Source: DASYLJ01 sp964432595
GTDB taxonomy: Bacteria > Desulfobacterota > Binatia > DP-6
Direction of reading: 5' to 3'
DNA length: 64,000 nucleotides
Assembly (NCBI GenBank): GCA_964432595.1
Contig: CAYSOF010000002.1
Coordinates: 1 to 64,000, forward strand
Shown: in pieces, positions 34,040 through 43,065 of the stretch
How the letters are laid out: every line of letters begins with the position of its first letter
Numbering within the stretch: the first letter of the stretch is position 1
Position numbers and translations under genes: made by a program
Notes under the pieces: model-generated
What the model was told of the DNA's origin: nothing
What the model saw: only the letters and a program-made list of their open reading frames with translations
Databases searched by the model: none

Positions 34040-34539
34040 GCGAGCACGCGCATCGCGAAGGCTCTCGCCGCGTCGTCGGCTGCGCCATCCTGACGGTCAG
34101 CGATACACGCACCGTCGAAACCGACAAGAGCGGACGGCGCAGTCGCGAGCTGCTCGAGACCGCCGGCCATCGCGTCGTCGCGTACTCCATCCTGCCCGAC
34201 GAGCCCGGCCTCGTGCGCGATCGGGTGGTCGAGCTGCTCGCCGACGCCGACGTCGAGGCGATCGTCGTGAACGGCGGCACCGGCCTCGCGCCACGCGATA
34301 CGACGTACGAGGCGATCTCGGCGCTGCTGGACAAGCGGCTCGACGGCTTCGGCGAGCTGTTCCGCTCGCTGTCGTTCGCCGAGATCGGTTCCGCCGCGAT
34401 GCTGTCGCGCGCGGTCGCGGGCGTCGCGGGGCGCACCATCGTCGCCTCGCTTCCCGGCTCGACGGGCGCCGTCGAGCTGGCGTTGAGCCGGCTCCTGATT
34501 CCCGAGCTGGGCCACATGGTGCGGCTCGTCAGAGGCTGA
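34036..34539 (+). CDS. moaB: molybdopterin adenylyltransferase-family protein (MogA/MoaB)
   Basis: 167 residues with the MPT-binding fold: VGCAILTVSDTRTVETDKSG, AIVVNGGTGLAPRDTTYEAI, SLSFAEIGSAAMLSRA and LPGSTGAVELAL. These proteins adenylylate molybdopterin before metal insertion. GTG start in overlap with the zinc-ribbon gene. MogA and MoaB cannot be separated by eye. Confidence 0.92.
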   Translation: MSEHAHREGSRRVVGCAILTVSDTRTVETDKSGRRSRELLETAGHRVVAYSILPDEPGLVRDRVVELLADADVEAIVVNGGTGLAPRDTTYEAISALLDKRLDGFGELFRSLSFAEIGSAAMLSRAVAGVAGRTIVASLPGSTGAVELALSRLLIPELGHMVRLVRG

Positions 34540-34540
34540 C

Positions 34541-34780
34541 GTGCGCGTGCGGCTCCGCTTCTTCGCCTCCCTCCGCGAGGCACTCGGCGATGCCGACGAG
34601 CGCACGGTCGGTACGGGCACGACCGCCGGCGCGCTGTGGACGGCGTTGCTGCGCGAGCACCCCGCGTTGGCGCGCGTGCGCGTCCGTTTCGCGGTCGACG
34701 AACGCTACGTGCCTGCCGAGCACGTGCTCGCGGATGGCGACGAGCTGGCCGTCTTCCCGCCGGTCAGCGGAGGCGCGTGA
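34541..34780 (+). CDS. moaD: molybdopterin synthase small subunit (MoaD) with a one-residue C-terminal extension
   Basis: 79 residues, ubiquitin-like: VRLRFFASLREALGDADE, then LADGDELAVFPPVSGGA. MoaD donates sulfur from a thiocarboxylate on the terminal Gly of Gly-Gly. Here Ala follows Gly-Gly, so the mature end would need trimming, or the extra residue is tolerated. GTG start one base after moaB; stop overlaps moaE (TGATG). Confidence 0.9.
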   Translation: MRVRLRFFASLREALGDADERTVGTGTTAGALWTALLREHPALARVRVRFAVDERYVPAEHVLADGDELAVFPPVSGGA

Positions 34781-35250
34781 TGTTCGCCGTCACCGACGCG
34801 GCCATCGACCCTGCGGCGCTGCTCGCGGCGGTCGGCGATCCCGGCGCCGGCGCGTCGGTCGTCTTCCTCGGCACGACGCGGAACGAGAACGCCGGGCGCA
34901 AGGTCGTGCGGCTCGAGTACGAGGCGTTCGCCGGCATGGCGACGAAGGAGATGCGCAAGCTCGCGACGCAGGCGAAGCGGCGTTGGCCGCTCCGCCGCGT
35001 CGCGATGGTCCATCGGATCGGCGTCGTTCCGGTCGGCGAAGCGAGCGTCGGCATCGCGGTCAGCGCGGGGCATCGCATGGAGGCCTTCGAGGCGTGTCAC
35101 TGGCTGATCGACCGCCTGAAAGAGATCGTGCCGATCTGGAAGAAGGAGCACTTCCGCGGCGGGACGATCTGGATCGGCGAGCAGCAGGGCGGGCCACCGC
35201 CGCCGCGCCGGCGTGTCCCGAAACGCGCGGCGCGCCGCACGTCACGTTGA
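34780..35250 (+). CDS. moaE: molybdopterin synthase large subunit
   Basis: 156 residues with MoaE landmarks: ASVVFLGTTRNENAGRKV, LEYEAFAGMATKEM, VHRIGVVPVGEASVGIAV and the catalytic-lysine region RLKEIVPIWKKEHF. It forms the heterotetramer with MoaD that turns precursor Z into molybdopterin. The C-terminus is a short Pro/Arg-rich tail. ATG at 34780, or the GTG just before it. Confidence 0.95.
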   Translation: MFAVTDAAIDPAALLAAVGDPGAGASVVFLGTTRNENAGRKVVRLEYEAFAGMATKEMRKLATQAKRRWPLRRVAMVHRIGVVPVGEASVGIAVSAGHRMEAFEACHWLIDRLKEIVPIWKKEHFRGGTIWIGEQQGGPPPPRRRVPKRAARRTSR

Positions 35251-35306
35251 ACGGCACGATGTTTGCGTTTCCGGAACCCCTTGGTCATGGTACACGAGAG
35301 AGCTTC

Positions 35307-37052
35307 ATGAGTACGCGTGCTGCGGCCCTTTGTATGCTCGCCGTCGTGGTGGTGAGCGGGTGCGCAGGGATGCGGCCGGACTGGAGAGGCACATTCGTCG
35401 ACGGTGCCGTGTCCCGGAAGTCCGAGGAGCTACCGCCGGAAGCCGCCGCCATGGGCGACTTCCTGCGCGGGCAGGTCGCGCTCCAGCGGAACGACCTCGA
35501 GACCGCGATTCCGGCGTTCGAGGCGGCGGTCAAGGCCGATCCGTCCGCGCCGATCCTGCGCCTGCGGCTCGCGAACCTGTACGTGCGCACCGGCCAGCTG
35601 GAGCAGGCGCTCGAGCAGTGCCGCGTGGTGGTCGACGCCGAGCCCGACAACATGGAGGCGCTCGGCCTCTACGCCGGCGTGCTCTCGTCGATGGGGCGCG
35701 ACGACGAAGCAGTCGTCGCGTACGAGAAGATGCTCGCCGCCGATCCCGACGGCCAGGAGGCGTACCTCTATCTCGGCGCCCTCTACGGCAAGCGCGGGGA
35801 CACCGAGCGCGCGGTCTCCACGCTCCGCCGCCTCATCTTCAAGAATCCGAACTCGATCCTCGGCTACTACTACCTCGGCCGCGTGCACGCGGCCGCCGGA
35901 CAGCTCGACAAGGCGGAGAAGTACTACCTCGAGGCGCTCAAGCTGAGCCCGCAGTCGGAGCTCATCCTCACCGACCTCGCCGTCGCCTACGAGCTGCAGG
36001 GCCGGCCGCAGAAGGCCGTCGAGCTGTACGAGCGCATCCTCGCGCTGAACCCGCAGAGCATCGTGGTGCGCCGCCGGCTGGGCGGGCTCTACGTCGGACA
36101 GAAGCGGCTCGACGAGGCGCTGCAGCAGTTCCGCGAGCTCGAGAAGGTCGACGCCGACCCGCGCGAGGCGCGCACGAAGATCGGCCTCATCTACTTCGAG
36201 AAGGGCGAGCTCGATCGCGCCGTCACCGAGTTCAACCTCGTGCTCGCGTCCGAGCCGGACAACACGCGCGTGCGCTACTACCTCGCCGCGGTCTACGCGG
36301 AGCTGGGCGAGGACCAGCGCGCCATCGAGGGCTTCGGCGACATCCCGACCGAGTCGGAATACTACGTCGACGCGCGGCTGCGGCGCGCGTACCTGATGCA
36401 GAAGGACGACCTGCCCGGGGCGGTGAAGGAGGTCGAGCAGGCGCTGGCTGCGAAGCCCGACAACCCCGAGCTGATGACGTACCTGGCGTCGCTCTACCGC
36501 GAGCAGAAGAACTACCAGGGCGCCGTCGTCGTGCTCGAGAAGATGGTCGCCGTCGCGCCCGACAACGACCGCTACCGCTTCACGCTCGGCGCCGCGTACG
36601 ACGAGGCCAAGAACAAGGACAAGGCGATCGAGGAGATGCAGCGCGCGATCGCGCTCAACCCGCGCAACGCCGCGGCGCTCAACTACCTCGGCTACACGTG
36701 GGCCGACATGGGGATCAACCTCGACGAAGCCGAGAAGCTCATCCGGCGCGCGCTCGAGCTCGAGCCCGACGACGGCATCTACATCGACAGCCTCGGTTGG
36801 GTGTACTACCAGCGCGGCGACTACTCGAAGGCGGTCGAGCATCTCGAGCGCGCCGTCGAGCTGGCCGGCGAGGACCCGACGATCGTCGAGCACCTCGGCG
36901 ACGCCTACCATCGTACCGGGCAGACCGCAGCGGCGTTGCGCGTGTACCGCGATGCGCTCGGGCGTGCGAAGGAGAGCGAGCAGATCGAGCGCATCAAGGG
37001 GAAGATCCAGATGCTGGGCGGAGCCGTGCAAGCCGGCGGCTCCCGGCTCTGA
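35307..37052 (+). CDS. TPR-repeat outer-membrane-type lipoprotein
   Basis: 581 residues. A lipoprotein signal (MSTRAAALCMLAVVVVSGC, Cys19) is followed by at least twelve tetratricopeptide repeats, for example GDTERAVSTLRRLI and GRPQKAVELYERIL, up to near the end. Such proteins are scaffolds in envelope assembly or secretion in deltaproteobacteria. The start at 35307 is fixed by the signal peptide. A second lipoprotein follows after 3 bases. Confidence 0.9.
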   Translation: MSTRAAALCMLAVVVVSGCAGMRPDWRGTFVDGAVSRKSEELPPEAAAMGDFLRGQVALQRNDLETAIPAFEAAVKADPSAPILRLRLANLYVRTGQLEQALEQCRVVVDAEPDNMEALGLYAGVLSSMGRDDEAVVAYEKMLAADPDGQEAYLYLGALYGKRGDTERAVSTLRRLIFKNPNSILGYYYLGRVHAAAGQLDKAEKYYLEALKLSPQSELILTDLAVAYELQGRPQKAVELYERILALNPQSIVVRRRLGGLYVGQKRLDEALQQFRELEKVDADPREARTKIGLIYFEKGELDRAVTEFNLVLASEPDNTRVRYYLAAVYAELGEDQRAIEGFGDIPTESEYYVDARLRRAYLMQKDDLPGAVKEVEQALAAKPDNPELMTYLASLYREQKNYQGAVVVLEKMVAVAPDNDRYRFTLGAAYDEAKNKDKAIEEMQRAIALNPRNAAALNYLGYTWADMGINLDEAEKLIRRALELEPDDGIYIDSLGWVYYQRGDYSKAVEHLERAVELAGEDPTIVEHLGDAYHRTGQTAAALRVYRDALGRAKESEQIERIKGKIQMLGGAVQAGGSRL

Positions 37053-37055
37053 CGC

Positions 37056-37832
37056 ATGCCGCGTCGGTCCGGCCGCCAGGCCTGGCTTCTCTGCGTCGTC
37101 CTCCTCGCCGGGTGCTCGTTGTTCCGCGGCGGTCCCGGACCGTTCCGCACCGGCGTCACCGCGGACGAGCTGTTCTCGCGTCTCGAGGAGCGGCGCGCGA
37201 CGGTGACGTCGTTGCGCGCACGCGCGCGCCTCAAAGCGGGGCTGGCCGGCATGTGGACGCGCGAAGCGATCCTCGTGCGGCGTCCCACGGACGTCCGCGT
37301 CGACGTGCTGTCGCCGTTCGGCCTGGCGCTGGCGCTCGGCGCGAGCGACGACATGTTGTGGGTCTATCCGCCGGCGCAGGGGGTGCGGTTCGAAGGCGCG
37401 TCCAGTCCGGCGAACCTCGCGCGCTTTCTCGGCGCGCCCGTCGCCGTCACCGACCTCGTCGACATCCTGCTCGGCGTCGCGCCGGCGCGGGAGCCCGCCG
37501 GCGACGTCGTGCTCGACATCGTCGACGAGGACCAGTATCGGCTGACCGTGCCGTTCGACGGTGGGGTGCAGACGCTGTGGTTCGCGGGGGACACGCTGCA
37601 GCTGCGACGCGCCGAGGAGCGACGGAGCGACACGCTCACGCTGTCCGTGGCGTTCGACGACTACCAGGACGGCTTCCCGCGCTCGCTCGCCGTGACCGCG
37701 CCGATCGTCGGCTCGAGCGTGCAGCTCGCGTACGACAGCGTCGAGACGAATCCGACGCTGGACGCGCCGCTCTTCGCGCCGCCGCCCGCGCCGCGCGTAG
37801 CGCCGCTCGAATCCGCCGCGACGTCGAGCTGA
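37056..37832 (+). CDS. LolB/DUF4292-like lipoprotein
   Basis: 258 residues with a lipobox (LLCVVLLAGC, Cys20). The rest is beta-rich (LRARARLKAGLAGMWTRE, VRRPTDVRVDVLSPFGLAL, QLRRAEERRSDTLTLSVAFD) in the manner of LolB/LolA-fold proteins. LolB inserts lipoproteins into the outer membrane. The assignment rests on pattern only. It sits with the TPR lipoprotein and overlaps the ABC ATPase (TGATG). Confidence 0.75.
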   Translation: MPRRSGRQAWLLCVVLLAGCSLFRGGPGPFRTGVTADELFSRLEERRATVTSLRARARLKAGLAGMWTREAILVRRPTDVRVDVLSPFGLALALGASDDMLWVYPPAQGVRFEGASSPANLARFLGAPVAVTDLVDILLGVAPAREPAGDVVLDIVDEDQYRLTVPFDGGVQTLWFAGDTLQLRRAEERRSDTLTLSVAFDDYQDGFPRSLAVTAPIVGSSVQLAYDSVETNPTLDAPLFAPPPAPRVAPLESAATSS

Positions 37833-38784
37833 TGCCGCTGCTCGAGGTGCAGGACCTGCGGATGGTCTTCCCGGTCGAGGGCGGGGAGGCGGTCGCCGTC
37901 GACGGCGTGTCGTTCGCGATCGATCGCGGTCGGGTGCTCGGTCTCGTCGGCGAGTCCGGATCGGGCAAGAGCATGACGGCGCTCTGCATGCTGCGCCTCG
38001 TGCCGCCGCCGGGACGGATCACGCGCGGTCGCGTGCTGCTCGACGGCCGCGATCTGCTGTCGCTGCCCGAGCGCGAGATGCGCAAGGTCCGTGGCGCGCA
38101 GGTGGCGATGATCTTCCAGGAGCCGATGACGGCGCTGAACCCGGTGCTGAACGTCGGCAGCCAGGTGGCCGAGGCGATCGCGCTGCATCGTCCGGTGAGC
38201 CGGCGGCAGGCCTGGGAGCGCGCCGTCGCGCTGCTCGGCGAAGTCGGCATTCCCGATGCCGCTCGGCGCGCCGGCGACTATCCGCACCAGCTGTCCGGTG
38301 GCATGCGCCAGCGCGTGATGATCGCGATGGCGATCTCCTGCGAGCCGGCGCTGCTCGTCGCCGACGAGCCGACGACGGCGCTCGACGTGACGATCCAGGC
38401 GGAGATCCTCGGGCTGCTTCGCCGCCTGCGCGAGCGGTACGGCATGGCGCTGCTCCTCATCACGCACGACCTCGGTGTCGTCGCCGAGCAGGCCGACGAC
38501 GTCGCGATCATGTACGCGGGACGGATCGTCGAGCAGGCGCCGGTGGCGACGCTCTTCGAGAGTCCGCTGCATCCGTATACCCAGGCGCTGCTCCGCTCGA
38601 TGCCGACGCTCGGCCGTCATGCCGAACGGCTCGAGACGATTCCGGGGCAGGTGCCGTCGCTCACGAGGCTGCCGAGCGGCTGCGCGTTCCGCGATCGCTG
38701 TCCGCGGGCGATCGACGCGTGCGCGGAGGCAGTGCCGCCGCTCGAGGACCGGCCGGGAGGGCGCCGCGTGGCGTGCATCCGGGC

Positions 38785-38788
<4 letters not shown>
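37832..38788 (+). CDS. oligopeptide/dipeptide ABC transporter ATPase (OppD type)
   Basis: 318 residues. Walker A GESGSGKS, Q-loop IFQEPMTALNP, signature LSGGMRQRVMIAMA, Walker B ALLVADEPTTALD, then the OppD/F C-terminal cysteine motif SGCAFRDRCPRA. Normally paired with OppB/C permeases and a binding protein; none is in this window, so the partners must be elsewhere. Confidence 0.92.
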
Positions 38789-39765
<977 letters not shown>

Positions 39766-39768
<3 letters not shown>

Positions 39769-39794
39769 ACAGCCGCGCAGCGCACCCCTATACT
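39766..39794 (+). promoter_or_regulatory. bactofilin promoter
   Basis: TAGACA (39766-39771), 17 bases, TATACT (39789-39794), the best -10 in this part of the window. The -35 contains the stop codon of the preceding gene. Confidence 0.65.
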
Positions 39795-39796
39795 CC

Positions 39797-39815
39797 GCGC
39801 CGCTTCGTGCGGCGC
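39797..39815 (+). promoter_or_regulatory. hairpin at the 5' end of the bactofilin transcript
   Basis: GCGCCGC-TTCGT-GCGGCGC forms a 7-bp stem at the very start of the predicted mRNA; an AGGAGG site follows before the ATG. It may protect the transcript end. Confidence 0.5.
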
Positions 39816-39845
39816 GCCGCTTCGGCCGCACGTCAGGAGGTCGTC

Positions 39846-40217
39846 ATGGGTGGTCCCAAGGTGTGGCAGGATGTGCGCGTGTCCCTGGGACCCGACGCCG
39901 AGGTGACGGGCAAGCTGTCGTTCGTCAGCCCGACGCGGATCGAGGGGAAGCTCAAGGGCGAGGTGCGCTCGTCGGACCTGCTGATCATCGGCCCGGAGGC
40001 CGTCGTGCAGGCGACGGTGCACGCCGACAAGCTCGTCGTGCTGGGCGAGGTGCGCGGCGAGGTGCTCGGTGCCGCGCGCATCGAGATCTGCACCGGTGGT
40101 CGCCTCTTCGGCGACGTGCAGACGCGGAGCCTGGTGATCCAGGAAGGCGCGACGTTCGAAGGTCAGTCGCGCATGTCGCAGGGCAACGGCGCCGCTGCGA
40201 CGACGCTGAGCAAGTAG
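39846..40217 (+). CDS. bactofilin cytoskeletal protein
   Basis: 123 residues of the polymer-forming bactofilin (DUF583) family: a right-handed beta-helix with hydrophobic repeats (GKLSFVSPTRIEGKLKGEV, LLIIGPEAVVQATV, VLGEVRGEVLGAARIEI, GRLFGDVQTRSLVIQEGA). Short disordered ends, as usual. Bactofilins polymerise without nucleotide and shape cells or position wall enzymes. Strong AGGAGG ribosome-binding site. Confidence 0.92.
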   Translation: MGGPKVWQDVRVSLGPDAEVTGKLSFVSPTRIEGKLKGEVRSSDLLIIGPEAVVQATVHADKLVVLGEVRGEVLGAARIEICTGGRLFGDVQTRSLVIQEGATFEGQSRMSQGNGAAATTLSK

Positions 40218-40252
40218 CGCCGCCAAGAGCGCCGGAAGACCGGCGCCGGGGC

Positions 40253-40642
40253 TCAGGCCTTGGTGCCGGCCGGCGTGCTGGTCGTCGCGGCAGCCTTCGC
40301 GCGGGTGTCTTCCTGCACGCGGGCCGCACGGCCGGACAGCTCGCGCAGGTAGTACAGCTTCGCGCGACGGACCGCACCGCGCATCACGACGTCGATGCGG
40401 TCGATGCGCGGCGAGTGCACGGGGAAGATGCGCTCCACGCCGACGCCATAGGACGTCTTCCGAACGGTGAACATCTCGCGGTTCGCGCCGCCGCTCCGTG
40501 CGATGACCGTGCCCTCGAAGACCTGGATGCGCTCCTTGTCGCCTTCGACGACACGCACGTGCACCTTGACGGTGTCACCAGGCTTGAACGCGGGTACGTC
40601 CTTGCGGAGCTGCTCCGACTCGATCCGGTCGATGGTGTTCAT
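40253..40642 (-). CDS. rplS: 50S ribosomal protein L19
   Basis: 129 residues: MNTIDRIESEQLRKDVPAF, VKVHVRVVEGDKERIQVFEG, RSGGANREMFTVRK, YGVGVERIFPVHSP, a normal L19 followed by an Ala/Thr-rich tail of ~15 residues. Last gene of the ffh operon. The start at 40642 gives the family N-terminus. Confidence 0.96.
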   Translation of the reverse strand: MNTIDRIESEQLRKDVPAFKPGDTVKVHVRVVEGDKERIQVFEGTVIARSGGANREMFTVRKTSYGVGVERIFPVHSPRIDRIDVVMRGAVRRAKLYYLRELSGRAARVQEDTRAKAAATTSTPAGTKA

Positions 40643-40656
40643 GGAAACTCGCACTA

Positions 40657-41217
40657 TTATCGTCCGTGCCTGAGGCGGTCAAGGATGATGGAGACCGCGC
40701 TGCGGACCGAGAGATGGTTCCATCCGGCGGTCCCCTCGATGGGCTCGAGCAGGTCGTCCAGCCGAGCCACGAGCTCGTCCGTCAGGCCCCACCCGGTGCC
40801 GAAGACCAGCAGGACCGGGGGCCCCTCGCGGTCCAGGTGCTCGCGGAGGGCCGGGTAGGCCAGGCGGGTCCCGCCGGACCGGGCGCTCGTGCCCACCAGA
40901 CGGGGCATCACGCCGGTTTCCCGCTCGATCTCCGCGATCACGGCGTCGAGCTCGGGGGCCTGTCGGACCGTGGCCAGGGCCTCGCCGCGGTTGGCGTTGT
41001 AGGTCGCCCCGGGGCCCGTCTCCCAATGGCGGATGATGCGGTCGACGAGGCGGCGCAGGGTCACGACGGGGGTGCACACGTAGAAGGCACGGACCCCGAA
41101 CGTGCGGCTGGCGCGGCCGATGTCGTGGACGTCGAGGTTCGTGACCGCGGTCGTCACCACCGCACCGGTCTTGTCGTAGACGGGGTGGTGGATCAGCGCG
41201 AGGTACAGGTCAGCCAT
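40657..41217 (-). CDS. SPOUT-class RNA methyltransferase of the trmD operon
   Basis: 186 residues: LYLALIHHPVYDKTGAVV, VTNLDVHDIGRASRTFGV, then a knot region LLVFGTGWGLTDELV and WNHLSVRSAVSIILDRL. This matches the small RNA-methyltransferase family commonly placed between trmD and rplS in deltaproteobacteria. The exact RNA target is unknown. Overlaps trmD by 8 bases. Confidence 0.85.
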   Translation of the reverse strand: MADLYLALIHHPVYDKTGAVVTTAVTNLDVHDIGRASRTFGVRAFYVCTPVVTLRRLVDRIIRHWETGPGATYNANRGEALATVRQAPELDAVIAEIERETGVMPRLVGTSARSGGTRLAYPALREHLDREGPPVLLVFGTGWGLTDELVARLDDLLEPIEGTAGWNHLSVRSAVSIILDRLRHGR

Positions 41218-41932
41218 CGGCCGTCCAGCCGAGCGTGCGCAGGAACGCGCGATCGTCGGCGTCGAGCGTCGCCGTTGCGAGCAAATCGGGCCGGCGCTCG
41301 AGCGTGAGGCGCAGCGCCTGCTGCCGCCGCCAGCGACGGATCGCCGTGTGGTCGCCGGACCCGAGCACGGCGGGGACGTCGTCGCTCCATGGGCGCGTGT
41401 ACTGCGGATGCTCGAGCAGCCCGGTCGCGAACGAGTCGTCGGGCGCCGACGCGTCGTTGCCGAGAACGCCGGGCAGCAGCCGTGCGATGCCGTCGAGGAC
41501 GACCAGCGCGGCGAGCTCGCCGCCGCTCAGCACGTAGTCGCCGATCGAGAGCTCCTCGTCGATCGCCGCCATCACGCGCTCGTCGACGCCCTCGTAGCGG
41601 CCGCAGACGAGGAGCAGGCTCTGCTCGCGCGCGAGGGCGGCGAGGCGCCGTTGATCGAGCCGCGGGCCGCGCGGCGACAGGAGGATGCGTCGCGGCGCGT
41701 CCGCCGCCGCCACGTGTGCGATCGCGGCGAGAAGCGGCTCGGGCTTCATCACCATGCCCTGGCCGCCGCCGTACGGGACGTCGTCGACCTGGAGGTGCTT
41801 GCCGCCCGCGTAGTCGCGCAACTGGTGCAGCGAGACGTCGAGCGCGCCGATCTCGCGCGCGCGACGGAGCGGTCCTACGGCCAGCGGCGAGCCGAATATC
41901 TCGGGGAACAGCGTGATGACGTGCGCGCGCAG
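41210..41932 (-). CDS. trmD: tRNA (guanine37-N1)-methyltransferase
   Basis: 240 residues: VITLFPEIFGSPLAVGPL, YGGGQGMVMKPEPL, LLVCGRYEGVDERV, GDYVLSGGELAALVVLDG and LLEHPQYTRPW. TrmD methylates G37 through a trefoil knot and prevents frameshifting. No ATG, GTG or TTG precedes VITLFPE in frame after the rimM stop; the only sensible start is CTG at 41932, giving (M)RAHVITLFPE, which matches the usual M-R-x-x-V-x-T-L-F-P-E. Confidence 0.93.
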   Translation of the reverse strand: MRAHVITLFPEIFGSPLAVGPLRRAREIGALDVSLHQLRDYAGGKHLQVDDVPYGGGQGMVMKPEPLLAAIAHVAAADAPRRILLSPRGPRLDQRRLAALAREQSLLLVCGRYEGVDERVMAAIDEELSIGDYVLSGGELAALVVLDGIARLLPGVLGNDASAPDDSFATGLLEHPQYTRPWSDDVPAVLGSGDHTAIRRWRRQQALRLTLERRPDLLATATLDADDRAFLRTLGWTADG

Positions 41933-41934
41933 CG

Positions 41935-42486
41935 TCAGTCCAGCAGGCCCGGCAGCGGGTCGATGAGGACGCGTCGCGCGTCGCGGTCGATGGTGCGCAC
42001 GACGTCGGCGATCACCGGGATCAGGTGCTCGCGGTCGCCGTCGCGCACGATCCACACGTCGTTCAGGCCCGTCGCCATCGTGTCGGCGATCGCGCCGAGC
42101 TCGCGGCCGTCGACGGTGACGACCGCGAAGCCGACGAGCTCGTAGTGGTAGAACTCGTCGTCGTCCACGGGCGGCAGGTCCGCCTTGCGCACCAGGACGC
42201 GCGTGCCGCGAAGCGCCTCGGCGGCGTCGCGGTCGGACACGTCGTCGAGCGTCAACAGGAGCAGGTTGCGTCCGTGCGGCGCGACGTGCGCCAGATGCAC
42301 CTCGCGCCACTGGCCGCGGCGTTCGAGGAGCACGGCGAGGTCGTCGACCAGGCTCGGCGCCGGCGGCTGGTAGGGGCGGAAACGGAGCAGGCCGCGCAGG
42401 GCGTGCGCGCCGACGATCTCGCCGACGGCGACCGCGGTGTCGTCGGCCGGCACCGTCGTGCCGGGCAGCCGGTCGTCCGGCGCCAT
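41935..42486 (-). CDS. rimM: 16S rRNA processing protein RimM
   Basis: 183 residues: VGEIVGAHALRGLLRFRPY (RimM N-terminal barrel), ALRGTRVLVRKADLP, and the PRC-barrel end (YHYELVGFAVVTVDGRELG, EHLIPVIADVVRTIDRDAR, LIDPLPGLLD). It helps assemble the 30S head by binding S19. The start at 42486 lies 4 bases after khpA. Confidence 0.94.
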   Translation of the reverse strand: MAPDDRLPGTTVPADDTAVAVGEIVGAHALRGLLRFRPYQPPAPSLVDDLAVLLERRGQWREVHLAHVAPHGRNLLLLTLDDVSDRDAAEALRGTRVLVRKADLPPVDDDEFYHYELVGFAVVTVDGRELGAIADTMATGLNDVWIVRDGDREHLIPVIADVVRTIDRDARRVLIDPLPGLLD

Positions 42487-42490
42487 GGCG

Positions 42491-42727
42491 TCACGGCTCT
42501 TCGATGATCTCGAGGACGACTTTGCGGTTGGTGCGGGACGCGGCGGCATTGAGGATCGTACGAATCGACTTGGCGGTGCGGCCTTGCTTGCCGATCACGC
42601 GCCCGATGTCTTCCTTGGCGACCCGAAGCTCGAGGACCGAGGTCGCGTCCCCCTGCGTCTCCTTCACCTCGACGGCGTCTGGGTGGTTCACCAGGTGCTT
42701 CGCCAGAAACAGAACGAGTTCCTTCAT
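42491..42727 (-). CDS. khpA: KH-domain RNA-binding protein
   Basis: 78 residues: MKELVLFLAKHLVNHPDAV, then the KH motif EDIGRVIGKQGRTAKSIRTI (GxxG = GKQG). KhpA proteins bind RNA with KhpB and are usually encoded between rpsP and rimM, as here. The start is fixed by the family N-terminus. Confidence 0.95.
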   Translation of the reverse strand: MKELVLFLAKHLVNHPDAVEVKETQGDATSVLELRVAKEDIGRVIGKQGRTAKSIRTILNAAASRTNRKVVLEIIEEP

Positions 42728-42773
42728 TGGAGTCGCAGCTCCTCTGGAGCTGCCCGAAGGCTGGGCGCGGCGG

Positions 42774-43034
42774 TTATGCGGGAGTCGCCGTTGCCGTCTC
42801 GCCGGCAGCCTTGTCGAGCAGCTGCTGCACGGTCTGGGTTGGCTGCGCACCCTTGGCGCGCCAAGCATTGATCTTCACCGTGTCGATCTTCACGAGCGCA
42901 GGATTGCGCGTCGGGTCGTAGAGGCCCACCTGCTCGATGAACCGGCCGTCGCGCGGCGATGCCGAGCTGGCGACGACGATGCGGTACACCGGGTGCTTCT
43001 TGCTGCCGTGGCGGGCGAGACGGATCTTCACCAT
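42774..43034 (-). CDS. rpsP: 30S ribosomal protein S16
   Basis: 86 residues: MVKIRLARHGSKKHPVYRIV, VGLYDPTRNPALVKID and a C-terminal helix with an Ala/Thr-rich tail. Normal length. Second gene of the ffh operon. Confidence 0.97.
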   Translation of the reverse strand: MVKIRLARHGSKKHPVYRIVVASSASPRDGRFIEQVGLYDPTRNPALVKIDTVKINAWRAKGAQPTQTVQQLLDKAAGETATATPA

Positions 43035-43065
43035 GGGACGATTTCCTCTTCGGGTCTCGGGAGAG

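Noticed and set aside
34541..34780. MoaD read as a frameshifted gene because of the residue after Gly-Gly
   Set aside because: The stop overlaps the moaE start as TGATG and the frame is intact; the extra Ala codon is genuine in this sequence.
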